The notes below the pieces were generated by a model. The model did not search any database. It was not told the DNA's origin and was given only the letters and a program-made list of their open reading frames with translations. A program made the position numbers and the translations under genes. DNA of 64,000 nt from CAZFVY01 sp964522665 (GTDB lineage Bacteria > Verrucomicrobiota > Verrucomicrobiia > Limisphaerales > CAZFVY01), in contig CAZFVY010000018.1 in NCBI GenBank assembly GCA_964522665.1, positions 16,790-80,789 of the forward strand, written 5' to 3'. Shown here in pieces: positions 34,677-44,200 of the stretch (positions within the stretch are counted from its first letter, which is position 1; every line of letters begins with the position of its first letter).

Positions 34677-37600
34677 TCAACCCACGGGCGTTAAGCGCCG
34701 GTATTCCAGCAAAAACTGAAGGACGGCCTCGACGGCGGAGATCGCCCGGGCTTGGGCCTCGATCAACCCCTCGCGCTGGCCCAGGCGCCCCAGGCGCTCG
34801 ACCTCCCGCAAGGCTGGCGCGATGGACTCAAAGCCGCACGAGAGCGTGGCGCCAAGAAACTCGTGCGCCGCCGCTTGAACCGCCGACATCGACGAGCTTT
34901 TCACGGCGGCATAAAGGTTGGCCACAAAAAGGTCTGCTTGCCGAAAATAGAGGTCGATCAATTCATGCACGATCACAGCGTCGTGGTTGGAAATCTCTTC
35001 CAAGTGCGCCAGTGAGAGCGGCAGGTCCACCCGGCCGGTCCCCTCGCCCACGGTCCCATCGGAACCGTCCACGTCTTCCCTCCAGATCCCCGGCCCGCCG
35101 TCGAAAAGCGCGGGTCCACCGTCCGATTGGGGCGCCGTGATCGAGCGTCGGCGCTCCAAGGCGCGTTGGAGTTCCGCCTGCTTGACCGGCTTGGAAATAT
35201 AATCGTCCATGCCGGCGGCGAGGCAGCGTTCGCGATCCTGACGCATCGCGTTCGCGGTGACCGCGATAATGTAAATCGTGGAACGTTTCGCCCCCTCAGC
35301 CGCCGCGTGCTGTTCGGCTCGGCGAATCGAACGGGTGGCTTCGAAGCCATCCATGTCGGGCATTTGGCAATCCATCAGGATGACATCGTAGCGAAGGTGG
35401 TGCAGGGTGCGAATCACTTCCAAACCACTCGCGACCGCATCCGCGGCGTAACCGAGCTTCTTCAACTGGGCGAGGATGACTTTTTGATTCATGCTGTTGT
35501 CCTCCGCCACGAGAATTCGGGTCTTCGGAATTTGAGCGGCGTCTGCGGACGCCGGCTCGCTCGCCGGCGCTGGGACTTGACTGGAGGGTTTTTCGAGCGA
35601 ATCGCCGACCACCCGCGCGAAGCACTCTTGGAGGCGTGACGATTTAACCGGCTTGGCGAGGCAATCGAGGATGCCGGCCGCCCGCAATTCTTCCGCGGAG
35701 AGCTGCTGGCTGAGCGAGGTCACCAGCACAAGTCTGACGCCCGCGATGAGGGCCTCTGATTTAATCAATCTGGCCAGTGAAAGACCATCGAGGTCGGGCA
35801 TCTGCAGGTCCAAAAGCGCCACGTCAAAGGCTCGGCCCGATCGCGCCTCACGACGGAGCGCCTCCAAGGCGTCCGCCCCGTTTGAAACCTCGAGGCTTTG
35901 GAGGCGCCAAGCCCGCAGTTGGAGGCCAAGGATCCGCCGATTGGTCGCGTTGTCGTCCACCACCAGAACCCGCAAGGCGCTCCAATCCGGAACGGGCGCG
36001 GCTTCGACTTTCGCGACTGACGCCTGTTTTTCAAGGCGTATCGTGAACCAGAACCGCGCCCCTTCGCCCGGGCGGCTTTCGACGCCAATTTCGCCCCCCA
36101 TGTTTTCCACGAGGCGCTTCGAGATTACCAAGCCGAGGCCCGTGCCACCAAACTTGCGAGTGGTTGACCCGTCAGCCTGAATAAACGCTCGGAAGAGGCG
36201 CGACTGACTCTCCTCGGAGAGTCCAATTCCGGTATCGCGAACTTCGATCCGAGGCGTGACATGAAGATCGGTCTCCGCAACTCGCGAGACCTCGACCACG
36301 ACTTCTCCGTGACTCGTAAACTTGATGGCGTTGCCCAGCAGGTTATTGAGCACTTGGCGAAACCGGCCCGGGTCGCCGCGAACGCGATCCGGCAACTCGG
36401 GCGCGACATACCCGACGAGTTCCAACCCTTTAAACTGCGCGACCGGCGCATGCAGTTCCAGCGTGCTCTCGATCACTTCACGCAGGTCGAAATCCAGGAT
36501 TTCAAAGCGGAGCTTGCCCGCTTCAATCTTCGAGAAATCAAGGATGTCGTTGATGATCACCAAGAGCGAGTCCGCGCTGGTCCGAATCGTCTCCGCGTAG
36601 TCGCGTTGTTGGGGATTCAGGCCCGAATCGAGCAGCAGCGTCGTCATCCCAATCACGCCGTTCATCGGCGTGCGGATCTCGTGGCTGACGGTCGCCAGGA
36701 ATTCGGCCTTGAGCCGGCCGGATTCCAACGCCGCGTCCAAAGCCTGCGCCAGGTCGGCCTCGATTCGCTTCCGCTCCGTGATGTCCCGCACCGAGGCCTG
36801 GCACATGCCGCGATTACCGAAATCAATAAAGTTAATCGTGACTTCGACCGGAAAGACGCGGCCATCCTTCGTCCGGTGTCGGGATTGAAACGTGTGGGAA
36901 CCACGTTGCCGTTTTCCCTGCCACAGCGCCGGCCATTCGTGCGCGGAAACGTCCGGGTTGATCTCCGCCACCCCCAGCTTCAGCAGCTCGGGCCGGGAAA
37001 ACCCCAACGAATCGCAGGCCGCGTCGTTCACGTACTCGAAACGGCCATCCGCGCCGACCCAAAAGATCGCCTCGACCGCGTGATCGACCGAAAACTGGGT
37101 AATCCGCAACGCCGCTTCCGTTTCGGCGCGCTCGCGAATCTCCGCCTCGAGTTCCCGGGTCCGCTCGGCGACCCGTAATTCGAGGGTCTGTTGCGCGCCC
37201 TGAAGCGCGGCGTCCTGCTTTTCAATTTGCGTCAGCATCTCATTGAAAGCGTCGATAAGTTGGCCGAGTTCGTCTTCGCCGTGTTTGTCCGCGCGCGCCG
37301 AGTAGTTTCGCTCCCGAGCCACTCGGGCCGCGATCTCGGCCAGGTGGAAGATCGGCCGGGAGATTACCCGCTGCAGTCGCCAGATCAGCAGCAAGGCCAC
37401 GGCGGAAACCAACACCAACGCCACCAGGCTGGTGTAGAGATACCGCAGCCAACGCGCGTTGAGCGCCTGGAGATCCGAAACGATGTAAATCGTCCCCAGG
37501 CGATCACCTTCAAAATTGATCGCGCGGAAGGTTCGCAATTCCCTGCCTTGGAATACCGGCTCGCCTTCGCTTGGGGTCGGAAACGGCCGCGGCGGGGAGC

Positions 37601-37934
37601 CCGCGCGGAGATAGGAAGCGAATACCTTGCCGGTCCGATCGTAAACGCAGGCGGCGAGGATATTTGGCTGCGCGTGCAGCGACGCCAGCGTCTCTCGGGC
37701 GGAGCCAGGCTCATCGAACGAGAGTGAGGCGGCGCAATTGTACCCCAACATCTCGGCCGTCGTCGCGACCTCCTCCGCCAATTCGCGGCGAAACGAAAAC
37801 CAGTCGTAAACGACAAAGATCGCGCACGCCAGGACCAGCGCCAGGACGCTCGTCCCCATCGCGATGAAGACCAGCTTTTGTCGGATCGGGATGTCGCGCA
37901 GCCGGCGCATGGGGACGAATCTCCGGAAGCTCAC
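34677..37934 (-). CDS. Hybrid sensor histidine kinase with two receivers and an Hpt domain
   Basis: A BarA-like protein of 1085 residues. Helix 1 (about 20-42) and helix 2 (165-187) flank an extracytoplasmic sensor domain of about 120 residues that resembles CHASE8. A HAMP region (190-240), a coiled coil and a PAS domain (275-395) follow. The kinase core has His418 in TVSHEIRTPMNG, then DILDFSKIEAG, NLLGNAIKF, DTGIGL and GTGLGL. Two receivers each keep the Asp (LLDLQMPDLDG, LMDCQMPDMDG). The Hpt has AAHEFLGATLSCGF, where the His is kept but the usual Lys of HxLKG is Leu. The GTG start overlaps the YfiR-like stop by four bases. No output regulator is encoded beside it. Confidence 0.9.
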   Translation of the reverse strand: MSFRRFVPMRRLRDIPIRQKLVFIAMGTSVLALVLACAIFVVYDWFSFRRELAEEVATTAEMLGYNCAASLSFDEPGSARETLASLHAQPNILAACVYDRTGKVFASYLRAGSPPRPFPTPSEGEPVFQGRELRTFRAINFEGDRLGTIYIVSDLQALNARWLRYLYTSLVALVLVSAVALLLIWRLQRVISRPIFHLAEIAARVARERNYSARADKHGEDELGQLIDAFNEMLTQIEKQDAALQGAQQTLELRVAERTRELEAEIRERAETEAALRITQFSVDHAVEAIFWVGADGRFEYVNDAACDSLGFSRPELLKLGVAEINPDVSAHEWPALWQGKRQRGSHTFQSRHRTKDGRVFPVEVTINFIDFGNRGMCQASVRDITERKRIEADLAQALDAALESGRLKAEFLATVSHEIRTPMNGVIGMTTLLLDSGLNPQQRDYAETIRTSADSLLVIINDILDFSKIEAGKLRFEILDFDLREVIESTLELHAPVAQFKGLELVGYVAPELPDRVRGDPGRFRQVLNNLLGNAIKFTSHGEVVVEVSRVAETDLHVTPRIEVRDTGIGLSEESQSRLFRAFIQADGSTTRKFGGTGLGLVISKRLVENMGGEIGVESRPGEGARFWFTIRLEKQASVAKVEAAPVPDWSALRVLVVDDNATNRRILGLQLRAWRLQSLEVSNGADALEALRREARSGRAFDVALLDLQMPDLDGLSLARLIKSEALIAGVRLVLVTSLSQQLSAEELRAAGILDCLAKPVKSSRLQECFARVVGDSLEKPSSQVPAPASEPASADAAQIPKTRILVAEDNSMNQKVILAQLKKLGYAADAVASGLEVIRTLHHLRYDVILMDCQMPDMDGFEATRSIRRAEQHAAAEGAKRSTIYIIAVTANAMRQDRERCLAAGMDDYISKPVKQAELQRALERRRSITAPQSDGGPALFDGGPGIWREDVDGSDGTVGEGTGRVDLPLSLAHLEEISNHDAVIVHELIDLYFRQADLFVANLYAAVKSSSMSAVQAAAHEFLGATLSCGFESIAPALREVERLGRLGQREGLIEAQARAISAVEAVLQFLLEYRRLTPVG

Positions 37935-38641
37935 GGGTGCGCGGACCGCGCCAGTTTCTGAAGTTGGGCGTTGATTTTCAATCCGGCCTGCTCCGCGGCC
38001 GGCAGGTTTATCTCGAAGCGGAGCTTGTCGCCCTCCTGCGTAAACGTGATCACGCCGCCCGCCTGCGCAAACCGCTTGCTTTCGCCGACCGTCAACACGC
38101 TCGCATGCCCCAATCCCCGAAAAATCTCCGCCAATCGGGCCGGATCGCTTTCACCGATGAACAAAAGGTGGGCCGCCTTCGCCTCTTCGGCGGTCCTAAA
38201 GACTCGAACTTGGTAGCGCCGATTGTTGAATTTGCGATCCTGGACGATCTTCTCCAACTCGGAGCCGAACCGGTTCTCCCCGAGAACACCGATGACGATC
38301 GGGCTTGAGGAGGAGGAAAATGAGGAACTGGGCCACTCGACAAATTTCGTGAAATTATACAAGAACGCGGCTTTGAGTTGGTACTCGCGGGGAACCGCGG
38401 ACTCCGCGCCGAACGCGGCAAACCCCGCCACCGACAACGCTAGGCAGGCCGCCAGCCAGGTCGGAAATTTGAACCAGAAATGACGCCGGCCGCCGAACCC
38501 GCTTTTGGCGGCGGCGACTCCCGCGGCCGGCCACCACGAGACCCGCGGGACGCCACCCTCGGGCGCGGCGCGCCCGCAAAATTCGCTTCGCGCCGCGGCG
38601 GCGCGAAGCCGCCTTGGCGCTGGGGCAAGGTTAAATCTCAT
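37931..38641 (-). CDS. YfiR/DUF4154 family periplasmic protein
   Basis: The C-terminal 170 residues match YfiR/DUF4154: VPREYQLKAAFLYNFTKFVEWP, IVIGVLGENRFG, HLLFIGESDP, VLTVGESKRFAQAGGVITF and LRFEINLPAAEQAGLKI. In Pseudomonas YfiR represses a membrane signalling enzyme from the periplasm. Here it is coupled to the hybrid kinase downstream (GTGA overlap), so it may control or feed that sensor. A hydrophobic export segment (WLAACLALSVAGFAAFG) begins only near residue 60, after an Arg/Ala-rich stretch that includes a DNA hairpin (38585-38609). ATG 38641 is the only sensible start, yet this long leader is odd. Confidence 0.85.
   Translation of the reverse strand: MRFNLAPAPRRLRAAAARSEFCGRAAPEGGVPRVSWWPAAGVAAAKSGFGGRRHFWFKFPTWLAACLALSVAGFAAFGAESAVPREYQLKAAFLYNFTKFVEWPSSSFSSSSSPIVIGVLGENRFGSELEKIVQDRKFNNRRYQVRVFRTAEEAKAAHLLFIGESDPARLAEIFRGLGHASVLTVGESKRFAQAGGVITFTQEGDKLRFEINLPAAEQAGLKINAQLQKLARSAHP
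38585..38609. repeat. Perfect 10-bp inverted repeat in the YfiR leader
   Basis: GCTTCGCGCC (38585-38594) and GGCGCGAAGC (38600-38609) are exact complements around a five-base GCGGC loop. It lies within the first codons of the YfiR-like gene. There is no T run on either strand, so it is not a standard terminator; it looks like a REP-type palindrome or a translation-control hairpin. Confidence 0.6.
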
Positions 38642-38669
38642 GTGGAGCAAGGCGCCAGATCGTTAGGCG

Positions 38670-40835
38670 TCAAAACCTCCAGACTAACTTCCCAAAAACG
38701 CTCCGGGGGATCTCCGTCAGGACCGGAGTAGTGTAGCTGGTGAACTCGGCGTGACTGGGCTGGATGAGATTCTGGCCCCAGACGCTTAATTCCACCGCCG
38801 GCGTCACATGCCACGTCAGACCTAAATCGACCCGCATGTGCGCCTCAATGTTCTTGTCAGGCAGATGATCGACATAATACATCGCGGCGTTGAACTCCAG
38901 ATCATGGGGCAAATTAAGGTAGGAGCGAACCTGGAACTGGTTTTTCGGATTATCCCCTTCCGTGACCGACGTGGGCGCGATGCCCGGCGGCTTCAACTCA
39001 ATCTCCAACCAGGTGTAGGCCGCAATCAATTTCCAACTATCCAAAACGCGCCACTGCACCGCGATCTCCGTCCCGTAGGCCCCGCCCGCTTGAGCGTTCG
39101 AAGGCGTATAACCAACGGCCAAATGTGGCGGCGGCGGAACGAGTTCCACGGCGGCCGAACTGACCGCGTAGGTCGCTAGGCCATGGTAGTCGTTGTAATA
39201 GGCGGTGAGGTCCAGCGAAAGATTGGCCAGCGGTTTGACGCGGTAGCCGATTTCGTACGCGATCAATTCCTCGGAGTCCAAGTCCGGGTTGCCGAGAACC
39301 CTCGCGACCACCAAAGGACCGTTAGGACCGGCCGAGGTCACGGTGTTATCGAATCGGATGTTGGTATCGATGGGGGCCGGTGTCCTCAGGGCGCGGGAGA
39401 CCGACGCCCAAACGGTTTGACGCTCGTCAGGGGTCCACGCCACGCGCCCGCCCGGCTCCAGCTCGAAGCCGGTGTAGTCGTTATGTTCCACTTTGGTCCC
39501 CAGCGTCAACTTCAGGCGATCCTCCACCAACGTGATTTCATCTTGTAGGAAGGTATTGACCAACTGATCGCGTCGCGTCGCGGGCATGAACGTAATGTCA
39601 GGCGTGACGCCGATAAACTCTGGTTCGTACCGATAGCCGAGACCCCACATAACGTCCTGGCGGTTACCCAGGGCGAAGCGGTATTGCAGGTCCGAATCAT
39701 AGGTGTCCACCCGGGTATTCGCGCCGGCGGTGCTGTGTCGTTCGTGGTCGTAGTAGAGTTGGAGGGATAATTCCGAACTCTCGCTAAAACTGTGCGTCCA
39801 ACGCCCCAAGACGTTTACGCCGGCATCGAGGCCGACGACGCCGACATCCGTATAGTACGGCGGAGTCAGTTCCGCCTGCCGGACATTTTCGCCGAACTGC
39901 CCTTGAAAGTAGTCGCCCTGCAACGTCAATTGGTCCTGCAACGAAGGCTCCCAGTCCAAGCGGAACCCTCCTTGCCCGGCGTTCCACGCATCGGCCGTCG
40001 CGGTTCCATTTTGATCGTTGAAATGGTCGCGATCGAAGTACTTGCCGTAAACGCGGTAATAGAGGTTGGTCGCCAGCTCACCCCCGTAACGGGCGGCCAC
40101 CGAGGGACGATCCTCCGTGCCGTAGGAGGTGGTCACCAATCCGCCCTGGGTATCCTTGGCGCTTTTCGTAATGATGTTGATGACCCCGTTGACCGCGTTG
40201 GCGCCCCACAAGGTCGCGCCGGGCCCACGAATGACTTCGATCCGGTCCAGGTCCTCCATCACCAGGTCCTGGACGTTCCAATTGACTCCGGAAAAGGTCG
40301 GGCTGTAAACCGTTCGACCATCAATCAAGACGAGCAGTTTGTTGGCGAACTGGCTGTTGAACCCCCGGGAGGAAACCGCCCACTCGTCGCTGCTGATCCG
40401 CGCCACGTCCAAACCCGGCACCATCCGAAGCGCTTCGGCGATCGTGCTGGCGCCCGAGCGGCGGATATCCTCGGGCGTCAAGACCGCGATCGCGGCGGGC
40501 GATTGATCGAGCTTGGTCTCCTTTTTCGATACCGACGTCACCGATTCGTTCAGCAAATCCTGGATGCTGAGGTCCCCCAAATTCCCGGTCGAGGTTCCCG
40601 TCACTTGGCCAATGGATTCATTCACCACCAACGAACCGGCCAGGAACATGATGAAAGCGCCCGCGAAACGGGAGCCGACCGCGAGGGAGCGCCGAAAATT
40701 ACCTCTGCCTTGGATGGGTTGAGACGAGCGGCTGGCGAAATCAAAGGCTAGCGTCGGGCGGCGCTGAGTCAGGCGCGAGCGCTTCTTCGATCGCCACCAA
40801 AAGCTTCTCGGCCGTAAAGGGTTTTTGCAAGACAT
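38670..40835 (-). CDS. TonB-dependent outer-membrane receptor
   Basis: A plug domain with LDQSPAAIAVLTPEDIRRSGASTI, then LLVLIDGRTVYSP, IEVIRGPGATLWGANAVNGVINIIT is followed by a beta barrel that ends in the aromatic signature SVFGKLVWRF. It takes up or senses a ligand too large for porins, using TonB energy. The start is uncertain. ATG 40835 (721 residues) and ATG 40868 both lie inside the upstream kinase gene, and the export segment FAGAFIMFLAGSLVVNESIG starts about 55 residues after ATG 40835. It sits between kinase and YfiR genes, as in loci where a receptor reports to a sensor. The ligand cannot be inferred. Confidence 0.88.
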   Translation of the reverse strand: MSCKNPLRPRSFWWRSKKRSRLTQRRPTLAFDFASRSSQPIQGRGNFRRSLAVGSRFAGAFIMFLAGSLVVNESIGQVTGTSTGNLGDLSIQDLLNESVTSVSKKETKLDQSPAAIAVLTPEDIRRSGASTIAEALRMVPGLDVARISSDEWAVSSRGFNSQFANKLLVLIDGRTVYSPTFSGVNWNVQDLVMEDLDRIEVIRGPGATLWGANAVNGVINIITKSAKDTQGGLVTTSYGTEDRPSVAARYGGELATNLYYRVYGKYFDRDHFNDQNGTATADAWNAGQGGFRLDWEPSLQDQLTLQGDYFQGQFGENVRQAELTPPYYTDVGVVGLDAGVNVLGRWTHSFSESSELSLQLYYDHERHSTAGANTRVDTYDSDLQYRFALGNRQDVMWGLGYRYEPEFIGVTPDITFMPATRRDQLVNTFLQDEITLVEDRLKLTLGTKVEHNDYTGFELEPGGRVAWTPDERQTVWASVSRALRTPAPIDTNIRFDNTVTSAGPNGPLVVARVLGNPDLDSEELIAYEIGYRVKPLANLSLDLTAYYNDYHGLATYAVSSAAVELVPPPPHLAVGYTPSNAQAGGAYGTEIAVQWRVLDSWKLIAAYTWLEIELKPPGIAPTSVTEGDNPKNQFQVRSYLNLPHDLEFNAAMYYVDHLPDKNIEAHMRVDLGLTWHVTPAVELSVWGQNLIQPSHAEFTSYTTPVLTEIPRSVFGKLVWRF

Positions 40836-43671
40836 AGACAATTCCACACGCTTCCCGCGCTGCCTCATCCGCGTCAAAGGGCGTGCCGCTGGCGATGACG
40901 ATCTTGATTTTCGAGTCAAACGACCGCACCGCCCGAGCCGCCGCCAGCCCGTCCATCACAGGCATCGACAAGTCTGTCACCATCACCGAGATCTTGCCCT
41001 GGTTTTGAGCGCAGACCGCGACCGCCTCGGCGCCGTGCGCCGCGGTTAACACCTGGTAACCGAACGCTTCGAAGGTCTGACGGGCGATATTGCGAATCAT
41101 CGCTTCATCATCCACTACCAAAATGCACTGGCCGTTTCCAACTGGTAGGGGCCGTCGCAGGGTCGCGTCGTTTTCAATAGCCGCCGTCGCCTGCGCTGGC
41201 AAGTAAACTTTAAAACAAGCGCCGCGACCGATTTCACTTTCGACCGTGACAAACCCTTCGTGGCTGCGCGCAATCGCCCGAACCGTGGACAAACCCAGTC
41301 CGGTTCCCTTCCCCAACTCCTTGGTGGTGAAGAATGGCTCGAAGATCCGCTCCCGCAGCTCGGCGGGAATCCCGCCGCCGGTATCGGCGACACGCAGCGC
41401 CAAATACGGCGCCGGTCGCGCGTCTGGATGGGCTGGCAAACTCTGTTGTTCCGGATCCAGGTTGGTCGCGCCAATCGTGAGTACTCCGCCGTCAGGCATC
41501 GCGTCGCGGGCGTTGATGCAGAGATTGAGCAACACCTGGTGCAACTGCGTCGCGTCGGCCACCACCGGCCATAGGTTCTCGGGCACGTCGGATTCGATGC
41601 GGATCGTCTTGGGAAAGGTTTGGCGAGCGATGGAGGCCATGTCATGGATCAGCGCTTTCGCGTCCAACGGAACCCTCAAACCTTCGATGCCGCGGGCAAA
41701 CGTCAACACCTGCTTGACCATGTCGGCGCCGCGCAGGGCGCTCGATTCGAGAATCTCGAGCATCGGTTGATCCTCCGGCGAGCCGAACTTCATCCGCAGC
41801 AATTGCGTCGCCATCAGGATCGGCGCGAGCGCGTTATTAAGGTCGTGCGCGATCCCGCCAGCCAAGGCTCCAATACTTTCGAGGCGTTGATCACGCAGCG
41901 AGCGCGCCTGGCGCTCGCGTTCTTCGGTCGTGTCGGTGAACGTGACGACGACCCCGCGCACGACTCCTTTTTCGATCATCGGGGCGGACGAATAGGCGAC
42001 GGGAAATGAGGTCCCGTCCTTGCGCCAGAATACCTCATCGTCCACCCGACAACCCTCCGCGAGCATAAAAGAGCGAGCAATCGGGCACTCGTGCCGCGGA
42101 TAGGGCGTGCCGTCGAGCTTGGCGTGATGGATCAACGGGTGGGTCTCCCGGCCCAAAAGCTCCTCGGGAGCGTAACCCAACATTCGCGCCCCTGATCGGT
42201 TGATGAACGTGCAGCGCGCCTTCGCGTCCAGGCCGTAAATGCCCTCACCCGTCGATTCCAAGAGCAGTTGCAATTCAGTCGCCAAATGCGCCCGCTCCTC
42301 TTCAAGCAGTTTGCGCTCCAGAAATTGGCCTAGTTGAACCCCGAGTCCGGTCAGCAAATTGAGCAACGACTCATCTTCCGAACCAATCTCGCGCCAAAAA
42401 AAGACCATCACTCCCCGCGCTTCCGACTGGAATCGGACGGGAACCGCGACCGCGGCGCCACCCCCGAAGGGACCGCTGACGCGCCCGCGCGGCATTCCGA
42501 CATCGTGCGGCGATTCCGATTCCCACGCCGCTTCGCCCGACGCCCAGACCTTTCCCGCCAGCCCTTCGCCAATCCCGAGCGACGCGCGCTGCTCGGCGGC
42601 CGAAGCGGAGTCGTCAACCGAGGCCGCCGGCCAACAGCGCTGGCAACGCAGGCGCTTCGTTTCGGCGTCCACTTCCCAAAACTCGCCATTCACGCACAGT
42701 GTGCGTTCGCAAATGACCTGCAACGCCCGCTCGACCGCCACGGACGAACCGCTCGCTTCCGCCAATACCTTCGTAATCGAATGTTGCAAGTCGAGCCGTT
42801 GATCGGCCAGCACCCGCTCGGTGATGTCAGTCCACGAACCGACGATTTCGATCGGCCAGCCGTCCGCGTCCCTTACAAGTCGTTGCTCTTCCCGCACCCA
42901 GGCGTAGGCGCCGTCCGCCCGCCGGAGCCGGTAGTCGCGCGCCAATTGGCCCCGGGCGAACAAACGCGGCAACCCCGCCATCACTTTCTCCCTCTCGTCG
43001 GGATGCAAATGATCCTCCCACCAGTTCTCCTGAAAAAAATCAACCGTTTCCGAACCGATGATTTGCGCGAAGTTTTCGCTGACGTACGCGGGACTCGTTC
43101 GCTCGCCGTGGACGGTCAGCGAGTAGATGACCGCCGGGCTTTTGGCCAGGAGCCGTTCCAGCTTCTCCCGCATCCCGCGCAACGCCTCCGCCTGCGCGGT
43201 CAACTCGTAGGTTTTCTCCTCCAACCGATCGACCAATTGCGCGCTGTACTGCTTCATCAGCGTCAATTCGTCGCGCGACTGGGCCGCGACGGGCGCCCCA
43301 CCCGGACGACTTTTGATGATTTCCTCGAGCGCGGCGATCAGAACCGCGGCGCGGGAAGGTTTATTAAAGACGCGGTCGGCGCCGAACTGGATCCCCAAGT
43401 CCTCGGCCTCCAACGAGCCATAGGTGGCGCTGTACACGATAAACGGCAGCGCCGAAAAACGCGGGTCATTCCGCACTTCACGACAAAGCCGGTACCCGTC
43501 CATGTTTGGCATCAAAACGTCGGAAATAATGCCGTCCACTCGGTCCCGATTGAGAACCGCCAACGCCTCCACGCCGTCCGCCGCCTGCACGACCTCGACC
43601 CCCTCGGCTTCGAGTGTAACGCGCAAGAGTTTGCGGGTCGGCTCCAGATCATCGACGATCAGGATTCTCAT
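40741..43671 (-). CDS. Hybrid histidine kinase: REC-PAS-GAF-PAS-kinase-REC
   Basis: A soluble protein of 976 residues with no membrane helix. It has a receiver (1-120, Asp51 in ISDVLMPNMDG), a PAS domain (about 165-285), a GAF domain (295-450) and a second PAS (460-585) whose EECPI-type region reads HECPIARSF. An NtrB-type kinase follows, with His609 in GGIAHDLNNALAPI, NLCINARDAMPDGG, DTGGGIP and GKGTGLGLSTV. The last part is a second receiver (DLSMPVMDG). The order lets it receive phosphate at its N-terminus and pass it on at the C-terminus. The stop lies well past the likely start of the TonB receptor gene, so the two genes overlap. Confidence 0.9.
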   Translation of the reverse strand: MRILIVDDLEPTRKLLRVTLEAEGVEVVQAADGVEALAVLNRDRVDGIISDVLMPNMDGYRLCREVRNDPRFSALPFIVYSATYGSLEAEDLGIQFGADRVFNKPSRAAVLIAALEEIIKSRPGGAPVAAQSRDELTLMKQYSAQLVDRLEEKTYELTAQAEALRGMREKLERLLAKSPAVIYSLTVHGERTSPAYVSENFAQIIGSETVDFFQENWWEDHLHPDEREKVMAGLPRLFARGQLARDYRLRRADGAYAWVREEQRLVRDADGWPIEIVGSWTDITERVLADQRLDLQHSITKVLAEASGSSVAVERALQVICERTLCVNGEFWEVDAETKRLRCQRCWPAASVDDSASAAEQRASLGIGEGLAGKVWASGEAAWESESPHDVGMPRGRVSGPFGGGAAVAVPVRFQSEARGVMVFFWREIGSEDESLLNLLTGLGVQLGQFLERKLLEEERAHLATELQLLLESTGEGIYGLDAKARCTFINRSGARMLGYAPEELLGRETHPLIHHAKLDGTPYPRHECPIARSFMLAEGCRVDDEVFWRKDGTSFPVAYSSAPMIEKGVVRGVVVTFTDTTEERERQARSLRDQRLESIGALAGGIAHDLNNALAPILMATQLLRMKFGSPEDQPMLEILESSALRGADMVKQVLTFARGIEGLRVPLDAKALIHDMASIARQTFPKTIRIESDVPENLWPVVADATQLHQVLLNLCINARDAMPDGGVLTIGATNLDPEQQSLPAHPDARPAPYLALRVADTGGGIPAELRERIFEPFFTTKELGKGTGLGLSTVRAIARSHEGFVTVESEIGRGACFKVYLPAQATAAIENDATLRRPLPVGNGQCILVVDDEAMIRNIARQTFEAFGYQVLTAAHGAEAVAVCAQNQGKISVMVTDLSMPVMDGLAAARAVRSFDSKIKIVIASGTPFDADEAAREACGIVYVLQKPFTAEKLLVAIEEALAPDSAPPDASL

Positions 43672-43789
43672 AGTGTGAATCTGCCTTCCCCCGCAAACGC
43701 TCGGGCGCCGCCGTTCGGACGCACGGCCAGGGGCCGTTCATGACCCCAGATCGGAGCCGAGAGGGGACCTTGCTTTAATTCCATGACGC

Positions 43790-44200
43790 TTAACATCTCG
43801 CCTTGAGGTATCGCGCCACCTGCGCGGGGAATTCACGGGTATTGATCGGCTTCGAGATATAACCCTGACAGCCGGCCGCGAAGGCCTTCTGATCGTCGCC
43901 AATCATCGCCGACGCCGTCAGGGCGACAATCGGAATGTCCGCGGTATTTGGCTGTGCCTTCAGCCGCCGGGTCAGGGTAAGGCCATCCACGCCTGGAAGC
44001 GCCAGGTCCATCAGGATCAAGTCTGGTCGGGAGCATTCGATCGCCGCCTCGGCTTGGATGGCATCCGCCGCCTCGATCACCCGCCACCCTTCGAATTCGA
44101 GAACGCTTTTTACCAATTTAAGATTCGCCGGGTTGTCATCGACCACGAGCACGCACGGCGGCGGCGCCCCGCGCGCGGACTCAAGCTCGGAAGCGTTCAT
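43790..44200 (-). CDS. Stand-alone CheY-like response regulator
   Basis: The 136-residue protein is a single receiver domain: VLVVDDNPANLKLVKSVLE, phospho-acceptor in ILMDLALPGVDG, VALTASAM and the Lys in GYISKPINTREF. It has no output domain, so it acts by binding a partner or as a phosphorelay link. ATG 44200 overlaps the stop of the upstream kinase (ATGA), so the two are made together and this kinase is the likely donor. The acidic loop and the DivK-like GCQGYISKP match receivers used in relays. Confidence 0.92.
   Translation of the reverse strand: MNASELESARGAPPPCVLVVDDNPANLKLVKSVLEFEGWRVIEAADAIQAEAAIECSRPDLILMDLALPGVDGLTLTRRLKAQPNTADIPIVALTASAMIGDDQKAFAAGCQGYISKPINTREFPAQVARYLKARC

Noticed and set aside
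42334..43743. 469-codon plus-strand frame opposite the hybrid kinase
   Set aside because: The kinase on the other strand has intact receiver, GAF and PAS domains over the whole span.
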